A DNA stretch of 64,000 nt from Caulobacter sp. (GTDB lineage Bacteria; Pseudomonadota; Alphaproteobacteria; Caulobacterales; Caulobacteraceae). Positions within the stretch are counted from its first letter, which is position 1; every line of letters begins with the position of its first letter. Shown here one piece after another: positions 1 through 7,642 of the stretch. The stretch is taken from contig JAHBYC010000009.1 in NCBI GenBank assembly GCA_019636175.1, forward strand, positions 20,135 to 84,134, given 5' to 3'. The position numbers and the translations under genes were made by a program. Under the pieces are notes generated by a model. That model was not told the DNA's origin. It saw only the letters and a list, made by a program, of their open reading frames with translations, and ran no database searches.

Positions 1-840
1 ACCGACACCACCCTGATCGACTTCGTCTCCGACCGCCGCGCCCCGACGCCGACGGCGGCCGCCGAAATGGCGACGCCGGTTCTGGCCGAGCTGCGGGCGG
101 GGGTCAGCGGCCTGGACCAGCGGCTGAGCCGCATCGCCGGCCGGATGATCGAGGATCGCCGGACGCGTCTGGCCGCCAGCGCCCGGGGCCTGCCCCGCCC
201 CGCCGATCTGACCGCCGCCGCCAGCCAGCGGCTGGATTACGCCGCCAGCCATCTGAGCGGCGGCCTGCGCCGCAATCTCGACCTTCAGGGCAACCGTCTC
301 ACCGCCATCGCCTCTCCCATGCGGCCCGGACTGCTGCGCGGGCGGGTCGATCTGGGGCAGGCGCGGATCAGGGATCTGGGCGAGCGGCTTGACGCGGCCA
401 TCAAGCGGGCCGGCGACGCCACCGCCTACCAGCAGCGCCTTGAAGACGCCGGTCGCCGCATGGCCAATTGCCTGACCAAGGCGGTGGAGCGACAGGGCGA
501 CCGCCTGACCGCTCTCGATGCGACCCGGCGGATGCGGCTGTCGATCGGCAATCAAATCGCCGATCAGGCCAGACGGCTGGAGAGTCTCGACAAGCTGCGC
601 ATGTCGCTGGCCCCCAAGCGTCCGCTGCGAAACGGTTTCGCCCTGGTGTCCCGCGCCGACGGCAGCCTGGTCCGCCAGGGCGGCGCCCTGGCCCCAGGCG
701 AGGCGGTCAGCCTGATGTTCGAGGATACGACGCGCCAGGCGGTGATCGATGGCGAGGGCGGTCGCCCCGCGCCGGCGCCAAAGCCCGCGGCGAAGAAGCC
801 ATCCACCCCGCCGCCCAGCGGACAGGGCAGCCTGTTCTAG
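1..840 (+). CDS. xseA: Exodeoxyribonuclease VII large subunit, C-terminal part (5' end outside window)
   Basis: The reading frame is open from base 1, so the gene is cut by the window edge; about 279 codons of its C-terminal part are present. The first visible residues (TDTTLIDFVSDRRAPTPTAAAE) match the conserved catalytic-core end of XseA. They are followed by the long Arg/Leu/Ala-rich helical region and a short beta-type tail (PLRNGFALVSRADG, then GEAVSLMFEDT) typical of this subunit. XseA with XseB degrades single-stranded DNA in both directions in the cytoplasm. The last ~25 residues are a Pro/Ala/Lys-rich extension. The TAG stop shares a CTAG palindrome with the convergent gene's stop. 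Confidence 0.93.
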   Translation, partial: TDTTLIDFVSDRRAPTPTAAAEMATPVLAELRAGVSGLDQRLSRIAGRMIEDRRTRLAASARGLPRPADLTAAASQRLDYAASHLSGGLRRNLDLQGNRLTAIASPMRPGLLRGRVDLGQARIRDLGERLDAAIKRAGDATAYQQRLEDAGRRMANCLTKAVERQGDRLTALDATRRMRLSIGNQIADQARRLESLDKLRMSLAPKRPLRNGFALVSRADGSLVRQGGALAPGEAVSLMFEDTTRQAVIDGEGGRPAPAPKPAAKKPSTPPPSGQGSLF

Positions 841-1208
841 CGCTCGAAGGCGATGGCGCAGCCGTTGGTGGTCATCCAGGTCGCCCAGATCACACCGCAC
901 AGGGCGAGCCAGCCCGGCGCCATGAGGAGCCCGGTCCAGCGTCGCGTTCGACCGGACAGCCAAAACCCGACCCCTGAAAGCAGCAGAGGCAGGACAAGCG
1001 GCGCCAGCAGGAGCAGCCAGGCAAGCTCGGGATAATAGTCGTCGGGGACCCTTCCGCAGCGGGCGATTTCCCAGCGGTAGCCCCGCTGGATCAGCACCGA
1101 CAACCAGGCGACCTGAGCCAGCGACAGGATCATCAGTGCGGCGGCATTCAGCCGGGCGAGGACGGGATGGGCCGAGGCGGTCATGGCCGGTTGATGGGCC
1201 GCGATCAT
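837..1208 (-). CDS. Small integral membrane protein, function unknown
   Basis: A 123-residue protein of no recognised family. Starting at the ATG at 1208, preceded by AGGG six bases upstream, it has a hydrophobic helix near residues 20-40 and two more in the second half (LLLLAPLVLPLLLSGVGFW and a segment ending GVIWATWM), so three or so membrane spans. The frame stays open upstream to 1334, but that part is basic and overlaps the divergent DUF2093 start, so the shorter form is preferred. It converges on xseA, and both genes use the same CTAG as stop. The role cannot be deduced. Confidence 0.6.
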   Translation of the reverse strand: MIAAHQPAMTASAHPVLARLNAAALMILSLAQVAWLSVLIQRGYRWEIARCGRVPDDYYPELAWLLLLAPLVLPLLLSGVGFWLSGRTRRWTGLLMAPGWLALCGVIWATWMTTNGCAIAFER

Positions 1209-1299
1209 GCAGCCCTGATGCAGACCAAAACCGCATTCGAGCCGGAGTTTGCCGATGCGGCCATTGGCCCCGGCCCTCGGCGGCGTTACATTGCCCGTC

Positions 1300-1515
1300 A
1301 TGAACGCTTTTGACCGCGACCTTGGCCGCGACATCGCCCAGCTCCACTACGGGGATGGCGAGTTCGCCATCCTCAAACCCGGCCAGCATGTGCTGTGCGC
1401 CGTGACCGGAGTGAAGATTCCCCTCGAGGCCCTGCGCTACTGGAGCGCCGAGCATCAGGAGGCCTATGCCGGTCCGGCCGAGGCCCTGAAGCGCTGGCAG
1501 GAGCTGACCTCCTGA
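1300..1515 (+). CDS. DUF2093 family small protein
   Basis: A 71-residue protein beginning MNAFDRDLGRDIAQLHYGDG and containing a run resembling 'FxILKPGxxVxCAVTGxxIPLExLRYWSxexQExYxxxxxa', the usual whole-length pattern of DUF2093, a short alphaproteobacterial family of unknown function. A longer frame starts at 1249, but the conserved family begins at the ATG at 1300. The single CAVTG-type Cys and the size suggest a small cytoplasmic protein. Its stop overlaps the start of the next gene, so the two are probably translationally coupled. Confidence 0.8.
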   Translation: MNAFDRDLGRDIAQLHYGDGEFAILKPGQHVLCAVTGVKIPLEALRYWSAEHQEAYAGPAEALKRWQELTS

Positions 1516-2348
1516 ACCGCCGCGCCGCCCTGCTGGGACTGGCGGGCGCGGCCCTTTCCGGACCCGCGCTGGCCTCGCCGCCGCCTCTGAAGCTGTCCGG
1601 CGCCTGGCGTCAGGGCGGCTTTGCCTTTGGCCGCACCAGCCCCCGGGCCGACCTGTGGCTGGATGGAGAGTCGGTGGGGCAGGCGTCCGCCCATGGCCTG
1701 TTCGTCATCGGCTTTGATCGTGACGCGGCGGCGACGGCGACCTTGAAGGTCTCGACGGCGGCCGGCGCGACCAACCACATCTTCGATATCGCGCCGGGGG
1801 ACTTCGACATCCAGCGCATCGACGGCCTGTCGGAGAACCTGGTCAATCCCAGCGACCCGGCGCTTCTCAAGCTGATCCGGGACCAGAACACCCTCAAGGT
1901 CGCCGGCCTGGCCAGTCGCGTGGACAGCGACGACTTCCGCGGCGGCTTCGCCATGCCGCTGAAAACCTGGCGGCGGACTGGCCGCTTCGGGGGGCAGCGC
2001 ATCCTCAACGGCGATCCCAAGCGTCCCCATTACGGCACCGACCTGGCCGCCCCGACCGGAACCCCGATCCTGGCCCCGGCGGCGGGGACCGTCAGCCTGG
2101 CCGAGACCGGCATGCACTATGAAGGCGGGCTGGTGATGCTGGACCATGGCCAGGGCCTGGTCAGCATGTATCTCCACCAGTCGAAGTTCCTGGTTCGCGC
2201 CGGACAGAGGCTTGCGCGGGGTCAGCAGATCGGCGCCGTCGGCCAGACCGGCCGGGCCACCGGACCCCATCTCTGCTGGCGAATGACCTGGCGCGGACGC
2301 CATCTCGATCCGATGCTGATGGTCGGCGTTTCAGCGCCCACAGCTTGA
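1512..2348 (+). CDS. Secreted LytM/M23 family peptidase-like protein (probable CTG start)
   Basis: A 278-residue protein with a basic n-region and hydrophobic segment ending GPALA-SPPP, a typical signal peptide, so it is exported. The C-terminal M23 domain carries HYGTD (H173, D177), a YLH (H222) and GPHLCW (H253). Active M23 enzymes cut peptidoglycan cross-links and normally have H-x-H at the last site; here it is H-L-C, with Cys255 where the third zinc ligand is expected. The only start that leaves a proper signal peptide is CTG at 1512, which has AGGAG at 1499-1503 (8-base spacing) and overlaps the DUF2093 stop. An upstream in-frame GTG at 1395 would put an Arg-rich segment before the signal peptide. 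Confidence 0.8.
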   Translation: MNRRAALLGLAGAALSGPALASPPPLKLSGAWRQGGFAFGRTSPRADLWLDGESVGQASAHGLFVIGFDRDAAATATLKVSTAAGATNHIFDIAPGDFDIQRIDGLSENLVNPSDPALLKLIRDQNTLKVAGLASRVDSDDFRGGFAMPLKTWRRTGRFGGQRILNGDPKRPHYGTDLAAPTGTPILAPAAGTVSLAETGMHYEGGLVMLDHGQGLVSMYLHQSKFLVRAGQRLARGQQIGAVGQTGRATGPHLCWRMTWRGRHLDPMLMVGVSAPTA

Positions 2349-2502
2349 TCCACAGGATACCGCAAGGTAGCCGGCGGCCCGCGCGCGAGTCTCAATACTC
2401 CGGTAACGGATGACGCCGTAATTGGGCGAACAACAGTCGCCGCGCACGCTCTGCGTGAAGTTGAGCGACCGACAATTTCAGAGCTCCGGGGTCACGCGCA
2501 TC

Positions 2503-2991
2503 ATGGTCGGACTGGAAACGCTGCGCGTCCTCCTGGTTGATGATAATCCCCACATGCGCTCGATCGTCAGCACCATCCTCAAGGGGATCGGCGTGCGTCA
2601 GCTGCGCGAGGCCCAGGACGGCGCCGACGGTCTGCAGGCGCTCCGGTCCTGGCCGGCGGACCTGGCGATCATCGATTTCCGCATGGATCCGCTCGACGGC
2701 GCACAGTTCACCCGCATGGTGCGGAACTCCACCGACAGCGAGAATCCCTATCTGCCGATCATCATGATGACCGGCTTCGCCGACCGCGGCCGGATCTTCG
2801 AGGCGCGGGACGCCGGCGTGACCGAAATCATCGCCAAGCCGCTCACCGCCCGCTCGATCATCGAGCGGATCGAGGCGGTGATCATGCGGCCGCGCCCCTT
2901 TGTCCGGACGGCGGACTATTTCGGCCCCCTGCGCCGCGGCATCGACGACGCCAAGGAGCCGGGCAAGGTCTCCAAGTCGCTGGCGATCTAG
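2503..2991 (+). CDS. Receiver-domain response regulator
   Basis: A 162-residue protein consisting of one CheY-like receiver domain (residues 7-128) and a short tail. The acidic pair D13/D14, phospho-acceptor D58 (LAIIDFRMD), T90 and K112 (AKPL) are all present, so it should be phosphorylatable. There is no DNA-binding or enzymatic output domain. The tail contains RTADYFGPLRR, a YFGPxRR pattern I associate with alphaproteobacterial receiver-only proteins. The ATG at 2503 puts the first beta strand directly after the start; the frame is open to 2422 but the extra residues are not receiver-like. The partner kinase is not in the window. Confidence 0.85.
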   Translation: MVGLETLRVLLVDDNPHMRSIVSTILKGIGVRQLREAQDGADGLQALRSWPADLAIIDFRMDPLDGAQFTRMVRNSTDSENPYLPIIMMTGFADRGRIFEARDAGVTEIIAKPLTARSIIERIEAVIMRPRPFVRTADYFGPLRRGIDDAKEPGKVSKSLAI

Positions 2992-2998
2992 CTTTAGG

Positions 2999-3931
2999 TC
3001 AGGCCAGCCCCTGGGCGGCCAGATCCTGATAGGCCTCGTTGGGCCACCGGCGGTGGACCCAGAACCACTCGCCCGGACGCTCGCGCACCCGATCCTCGAC
3101 AAACCGGGTCACCGCCGCCACGCCGGCGGCGATGTCCGCCGTCCGGTCACCGGTGTCGGGGACGGCGATCGGCTCATGGACCACGGCGCGGAACCGCGCC
3201 CCCTTCAGGCGCTGCACGCTCATCGGCTGCAGCACGGTTCCGAACCTCAGGGCCAGCCGCGTCGGGCCGGGCGCGGCCATGACCGGGCGTCCGAAAAAGG
3301 GCGCGGCGACCCCGCCCCGGTTGAACTTCTGATCGTTCATCAGGGCGACGGACTCGCCCTTCTTCATGCCGTCGAGCAGTTCGCGCGCGCCATCGCCGCC
3401 CTTGGGCGCGAACAGCTGCACGCCGTAGCGGGCGCGGCTGTCCCTGATCCGCTTGTCGACATAGGGGTTGTTGGCCGCCCGATAGGTCATCTGGCAGACC
3501 ACCCCGCTGTCGACGATGGCCGCCGGCATCACTTCCCAGTTCGAGAAATGGCCTGAGACGAACACCACCGGCTTGCCGCCGTCGCGGATCGCCTGCAATC
3601 GCTCGCCGTTGACCAGCTCGACCCGGCCCGTCGAGGGACGGATACGGTCCATCTGGGGAAATTCGAAGACGGTCCGCCCGTTGCTGTCCCATTGCTCGGC
3701 CAGGATCTGTTGGCGCCAGGCCTCATCCTTGTCCGGAAAGGCCAGGACCAGGTTCTGCCAGGCCAGGCGGTGGGTCTTGGTCAGCGGACCAAAACGCCGG
3801 AACAGCGCCCCGCCCACGTCCGAGGCGAGGTCGACGGGCATCAGCCGCATCAGGAAGGTGAAGACGTCAAACGCCGCCGCTTCGAGCCGCCAGGCGAGGT
3901 CCTGACCCAATGAGACACGTCTGTCACGCAT
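2999..3931 (-). CDS. Lysophospholipid/lipid A acyltransferase (LpxL/HtrB family)
   Basis: A 310-residue membrane-associated acyltransferase. It shows the HX4E catalytic motif (H128-FSNW-E133), a conserved NDQKFNRGG(V)xxPFFGR segment for acyl and lipid binding, and the family's terminal WFWVHRRWP. A hydrophobic N-terminal stretch (FDVFTFLMRLMPVDLASDVGG) anchors it to the inner membrane. LpxL/HtrB enzymes add secondary acyl chains to lipid A; related proteins acylate other lipids, so the exact acceptor is uncertain. It runs convergent to the response regulator with only a few bases between stops. Confidence 0.88.
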   Translation of the reverse strand: MRDRRVSLGQDLAWRLEAAAFDVFTFLMRLMPVDLASDVGGALFRRFGPLTKTHRLAWQNLVLAFPDKDEAWRQQILAEQWDSNGRTVFEFPQMDRIRPSTGRVELVNGERLQAIRDGGKPVVFVSGHFSNWEVMPAAIVDSGVVCQMTYRAANNPYVDKRIRDSRARYGVQLFAPKGGDGARELLDGMKKGESVALMNDQKFNRGGVAAPFFGRPVMAAPGPTRLALRFGTVLQPMSVQRLKGARFRAVVHEPIAVPDTGDRTADIAAGVAAVTRFVEDRVRERPGEWFWVHRRWPNEAYQDLAAQGLA

Positions 3932-4073
3932 GCTGCGTAACTACGCCCACACGCCCGTCGCGCGCAACTTCACAACGGCGCCTCGCTTGGCAAGCGACTT
4001 GCGGAGTTCTGGCCTGACCGTTTCGTTTTGGGACGGCCGCAGGCTTTAACCAACAGGGGGTTCCACAAGAGCC

Positions 4074-4460
4074 ATGGGCAACGACATCGACGTTCATCTG
4101 GGCAAGCGCCTTCGCCGCCGCCGCCGTCTTCTGGGCCTGACCCAGCAACAGCTGGCCGGCTCCGTCGGGGTGCGCTTCCAGCAGATCCAGAAGTATGAGT
4201 GTGGGGCCAACCGCATCTCGGCCGCCCGTCTGTGGCAGCTGTCCGAGGCGCTGGAGGTGCCGGTGGGCTATTTCTACGACGGCCTGTCCGAAACCGACCG
4301 TCCGCAGGTCGCGGCCAACGATGGCGAAGGCGGCGGCGAGATGTTCGCCCGCAAGGAAACCCTCGACCTGATCCGCGCCTACTACCAGCTCGGCGAGCGT
4401 CCGCGCCGCCGCCTTCTCGATCTCGCCAAGTCGCTCAACGGCGACGTCGAGGTCGCCTGA
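4074..4460 (+). CDS. XRE/Cro-CI family transcriptional regulator
   Basis: A 128-residue protein with an N-terminal helix-turn-helix (residues 9-65; LGLTQQQLAGSVGVRFQQIQKYECGANRISAARLWQLSEAL) and a charged C-terminal helix (ETLDLIRAYYQL). The 'HxGKRLRRRRRLLGLTQQQL..VRFQQIQKYE' style and size are those of the small alphaproteobacterial regulators that include PraR/PhrR. No ligand-binding domain is visible. It stands alone with a 142-base upstream region shared divergently with the acyltransferase gene. Its targets cannot be told from the sequence. Confidence 0.85.
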   Translation: MGNDIDVHLGKRLRRRRRLLGLTQQQLAGSVGVRFQQIQKYECGANRISAARLWQLSEALEVPVGYFYDGLSETDRPQVAANDGEGGGEMFARKETLDLIRAYYQLGERPRRRLLDLAKSLNGDVEVA

Positions 4461-4493
4461 CACCCGTCGCGACGCGTAGCCTGTGGTCGCACG

Positions 4494-4524
4494 GCCCGGA
4501 CCGGCCCTGAAGGGTCGGTCCGGC
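4494..4524 (+). terminator. GC-rich hairpin, possible terminator
   Basis: The arms CCGGACCGGCCC and GGGTCGGTCCGG enclose a TGAA loop about 35 bases after the XRE gene stop. There is one mispaired position in the stem and no U-run, so this may be a Rho-type or pausing structure instead of an intrinsic terminator. Confidence 0.4.
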
Positions 4525-4664
4525 GCCCCCGGGTTTCAGGCTGAAACGAAGCGCCGGATTTCCGCCGCATGGAACGCTTCACGCAATGAGTTGGGCGCGC
4601 CGGACCTCTCCGGCGCGGCGGCAGCCCCGATTGGCGGGGGCCGTCTCCTCCCAGGGAGCCTGTC

Positions 4665-5387
4665 ATGTCCATATCCGGCATAACGAGCAGTGCGTCCCTG
4701 TTGCAGATGCAGCAGGCGATGTTCAGCAAGGCTGACGTCAACCAGGACGGTCAGCTGTCTCAAGATGAGTTCACCGCAATCGGGCAGAAAATGCCAGGTG
4801 GCGGCAAGAATGGCGGAGCGCATCATTTTTCAGGGCGCTCCAGTGTTAACTTCGGTTTCAGTGCTGAAACACTGGGATCTCTACTTTCCGCACAGCAGTC
4901 GAGCAACGATTCTACGTCGCGCGCGGCGGAAATCTTCGCGGGCGCCGACAGCGACTCCGACGGGGTGCTCACCGCCGACGAACTGGCCGCCGACATGGCC
5001 GCCCATGCACCGCCCGGCCGCGAGGGCGTAGACACCAGCGACATGGCCGCCCGGATGATCGCCGATGGCGACGCCGATGGCGATGGCCAGCTGTCGGCCG
5101 AGGAGTTCGCCAGTCTTCGTCCGCCGGGTGGGCCGCCGCCCGGGGGCTCGGGGTCGTCGATTGGTACGGCGTCTTCCCAGGACAGCGGCGACGAGGCCGG
5201 GCAGACCTATGACGCCGCCGACACCAACAAGGACGGGACCGTGTCGATGAGCGAACTGCTGGCCTCACTGCAGTCCGCCAGCAGCCTGGCCTCAGGCTTT
5301 TCGACCGAAGCCGCGGACCTGATGAGCCGTCTGCTGGAGTCCCTGAGCCAGGGGTCGGACGCCTCGACGGTCAGCGCCAGCGCCTGA
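4665..5387 (+). CDS. EF-hand calcium-binding protein
   Basis: A 240-residue protein with four EF-hand loops at residues 24-35 (DVNQDGQLSQDE), 95-106 (DSDSDGVLTADE), 136-147 (DADGDGQLSAEE) and 186-197 (DTNKDGTVSMSE). Each has acidic ligands at loop positions 1, 3, 5 and 12. Between loops 3 and 4 is a Gly/Pro/Ser-rich linker. There is no signal peptide; the start MSISGITSSASLLQMQQ is soluble. AGGGAG lies 7-8 bases upstream of the ATG. Its role is unknown beyond calcium binding. Roughly bases 4690-4920 look less GC-rich than the rest of the gene and its neighbours. Confidence 0.85.
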   Translation: MSISGITSSASLLQMQQAMFSKADVNQDGQLSQDEFTAIGQKMPGGGKNGGAHHFSGRSSVNFGFSAETLGSLLSAQQSSNDSTSRAAEIFAGADSDSDGVLTADELAADMAAHAPPGREGVDTSDMAARMIADGDADGDGQLSAEEFASLRPPGGPPPGGSGSSIGTASSQDSGDEAGQTYDAADTNKDGTVSMSELLASLQSASSLASGFSTEAADLMSRLLESLSQGSDASTVSASA

Positions 5388-5525
5388 CCATCCGGGGGAA
5401 CGGGGTCAGGCGCCTTGCCCGGCCCCCTTCCCTTCGGAGACGCTTGACGTCCCCCCGCCTCGCGCCGCACAACGCCGCCGACTTCAAACGGGCGTTCCAG
5501 CCCGCAGCGCAAGGGAACTGAACAC

Positions 5526-6431
5526 ATGGCCGACATTCGCTTCGACGGCAAAGTCGCGATCGTCACCGGCGCCGGCGGCGGTCTGGGCCGTCAGCACGCT
5601 CTCGAACTGGCCCGCCGCGGCGCCAAGGTCGTGGTCAACGACCTGGGCGGCAGCATGGACGGTTCGGGCGGCTCGTCCGACGCGGCGATGAAGGTCGTCG
5701 AGGAAATCAAGGCGCTGGGCGGCGAAGCCATCGCCAACGGCAGCTCGGTCACCGATGACGCCGGCGTCGAACTGATGGTCAAGCAGGCGATGGACGCCTG
5801 GGGCCGCATCGACATCCTGATCGCCAACGCCGGCGTACTGCGCGACAAGTCCTTCTCCAAGATGACCATGGAGGACTTCGAGTTCGTCCTGAACGTCCAC
5901 CTGATGGGCACGGTGAAGACCGCCAAGGCCGTCTGGGAAATCATGAAGACCCAGAACTTCGGGCGGATCGTCGTCACCACCTCGTCCTCGGGCCTGTACG
6001 GCAACTTCGGCCAGGCCAACTACGGCGCCGCCAAGCTGGGCATCATCGGCTTCATGAACACCCTCAAGCTCGAGGGCCAGAAGAACAACATCCACGTCAA
6101 CGCCATCAGCCCGGTCGCCGCGACCCGCATGACCGAAGGCCTGATGCCGCCCGAGGTGCTGGAAAAGCTGAAGCCGGAATACGTCACCCCCGCCGTGGTC
6201 TTCCTGGCCTCGGACGAAGCGCCCACCGGCGCCATCGTCACCGCCGGCGCGGGCGTGTTCGCCCTGTCGCGGATCATCGAGACCGAGGGCGTCTACCTCG
6301 GCGAAGGCGGTCTGTCGGTCGAGGAAGTGCGCGACAACTGGGCCCAGATCACCGACGAGGCCGGCCAGAAGGCCTATTTCGCCGGCGGCGAACAGGGCCA
6401 GAAGTTCTTCCGCAAGATGGCCGGCGGCTGA
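5526..6431 (+). CDS. Short-chain dehydrogenase, (3R)-hydroxyacyl-CoA dehydrogenase/17beta-HSD type 4-like
   Basis: A 301-residue SDR with the dinucleotide motif TGAGGGLG (14-21), NAG (102-104) and the catalytic Ser154-156 cluster, Tyr167 and Lys171 (YGAAK). The phrase VVVNDLGG after the Rossmann turn and the long C-terminal tail (DEAGQKAYFAGGEQGQKFF) are characteristic of the dehydrogenase domain of peroxisomal multifunctional enzyme type 2 and its bacterial relatives. These oxidise (3R)-hydroxyacyl-CoA or steroid-like hydroxyls. No hydratase domain follows, so it is a stand-alone dehydrogenase. It is monocistronic and convergent with the Mrp-type gene. Confidence 0.85.
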   Translation: MADIRFDGKVAIVTGAGGGLGRQHALELARRGAKVVVNDLGGSMDGSGGSSDAAMKVVEEIKALGGEAIANGSSVTDDAGVELMVKQAMDAWGRIDILIANAGVLRDKSFSKMTMEDFEFVLNVHLMGTVKTAKAVWEIMKTQNFGRIVVTTSSSGLYGNFGQANYGAAKLGIIGFMNTLKLEGQKNNIHVNAISPVAATRMTEGLMPPEVLEKLKPEYVTPAVVFLASDEAPTGAIVTAGAGVFALSRIIETEGVYLGEGGLSVEEVRDNWAQITDEAGQKAYFAGGEQGQKFFRKMAGG

Positions 6432-6440
6432 TCCTCAGCC

Positions 6441-7538
6441 TCAACCGATAAGTCGACGCGCCGCCGCCTGGAACGCCCGGGCGGCGGCGCTGTCGTTTTC
6501 GGACACCGTCACCGGGCGACCGGCGTCGCCCGCCTGGCGCAGGGCGATGTCGATGGGGATTTCGGCCAGGACCGGCACACCCAGGCGCGCGGCCTCCGCC
6601 GAGGCGCCGCCCTCGCCGAAGATGTGGATCGGGGCGCCGGTGGCGGGATCGGGGAAGAAGGCCATGTTCTCGATGACGCCCAGGATCGGGGTCGCGGTCT
6701 TGGCGAACATCGCGGCGGCGCGGCGGGCGTCGATCAGGGCGATCTCCTGCGGCGTGGAGACCAGCACCACGCCGTCGACCGCCAGCTTCTGGACCAGGGT
6801 CAGGTGGATGTCGCCGGTGCCCGGCGGCAGATCGACGATCAGCACGTCCAGCGGGGCCTCCTCGGTTCCCCAGCGCACATCCTGCACCATCTGGCGAACC
6901 GCCGAGGAGGCCATGGGCCCGCGCCAGATCATCGGCGAGCCGCTGGCGACCATGAAGCCGATGCTCATCACCTTGACCCCATGCGCCATCAGGGGCTCCA
7001 GCTTGCCATCCAGGAAAGACGGCTCCTGGTCGACGCCCATCATGGTCGGCGCCGAGGGGCCGTAGACGTCGGCGTCCAGCAGGCCGACGCTCAAGCCCGC
7101 TCCGGCCAGGGCGCAGGCCAGGTTGACCGACACCGTGGACTTGCCCACCCCGCCCTTGCCGCTGGCCACGGCGATGACCCGGCGCACGTGAGCCGGCCGG
7201 GCCGCCTCGCTGGCCTTGGGTTCGGCCTTGGGATCCATGGTCAGGGTCGCGTTCCTGCGAACCCTGGTCGTGCCGGAGGGCGCCTCGGCGGTCAGCACGA
7301 CCTGGGCGCGGCTCACCCCTTCCAGCCCGGCCAGCACGGCCTCCGCCCGTTCCCGCACCGGCGCGTAGCGCGGCGCATCGGCGGCGGGCACCTCGAGCAT
7401 GAAGCCGGCCGTCCCGTCCCGAAGCACCAGACCCTGCACCAGGCCGGCGCTGGCGATGCCCTTGCCGGACCTCGGATCGGTCACCGCGTCGAGGGCGGCC
7501 AGAACGGCGTTTCGATCGATTGTCGGGGCAGATGTCAT
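6441..7538 (-). CDS. mrp: Mrp/NBP35-type P-loop ATPase (iron-sulfur carrier)
   Basis: A 365-residue protein with an N-terminal DUF59/MIP18-like segment (residues 8-95) and a Mrp/Nbp35 ATPase domain. The deviant Walker A motif is SGKGGVGKS (126-134), followed by DADVYGPSAPTM and VDLPPGTGD. The family delivers Fe-S clusters to apoproteins. The usual CxxC after 'IENM' is absent: the sequence reads IENMAFFPDPATGAPIHIFGEGG. To my knowledge several alphaproteobacterial homologues share this loss. The gene is divergent from hflK with about 100 bases between. Confidence 0.9.
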   Translation of the reverse strand: MTSAPTIDRNAVLAALDAVTDPRSGKGIASAGLVQGLVLRDGTAGFMLEVPAADAPRYAPVRERAEAVLAGLEGVSRAQVVLTAEAPSGTTRVRRNATLTMDPKAEPKASEAARPAHVRRVIAVASGKGGVGKSTVSVNLACALAGAGLSVGLLDADVYGPSAPTMMGVDQEPSFLDGKLEPLMAHGVKVMSIGFMVASGSPMIWRGPMASSAVRQMVQDVRWGTEEAPLDVLIVDLPPGTGDIHLTLVQKLAVDGVVLVSTPQEIALIDARRAAAMFAKTATPILGVIENMAFFPDPATGAPIHIFGEGGASAEAARLGVPVLAEIPIDIALRQAGDAGRPVTVSENDSAAARAFQAAARRLIG

Positions 7539-7642
7539 ATCGGTTCAGCTTGCGTTGAGGCCTTGCGGGTCTCATATCCGGCTCATAGCGCCGGTTTGCA
7601 ACCAGGCGGCCCGCCCATAGCTGACGGAAAACCACATACTCC

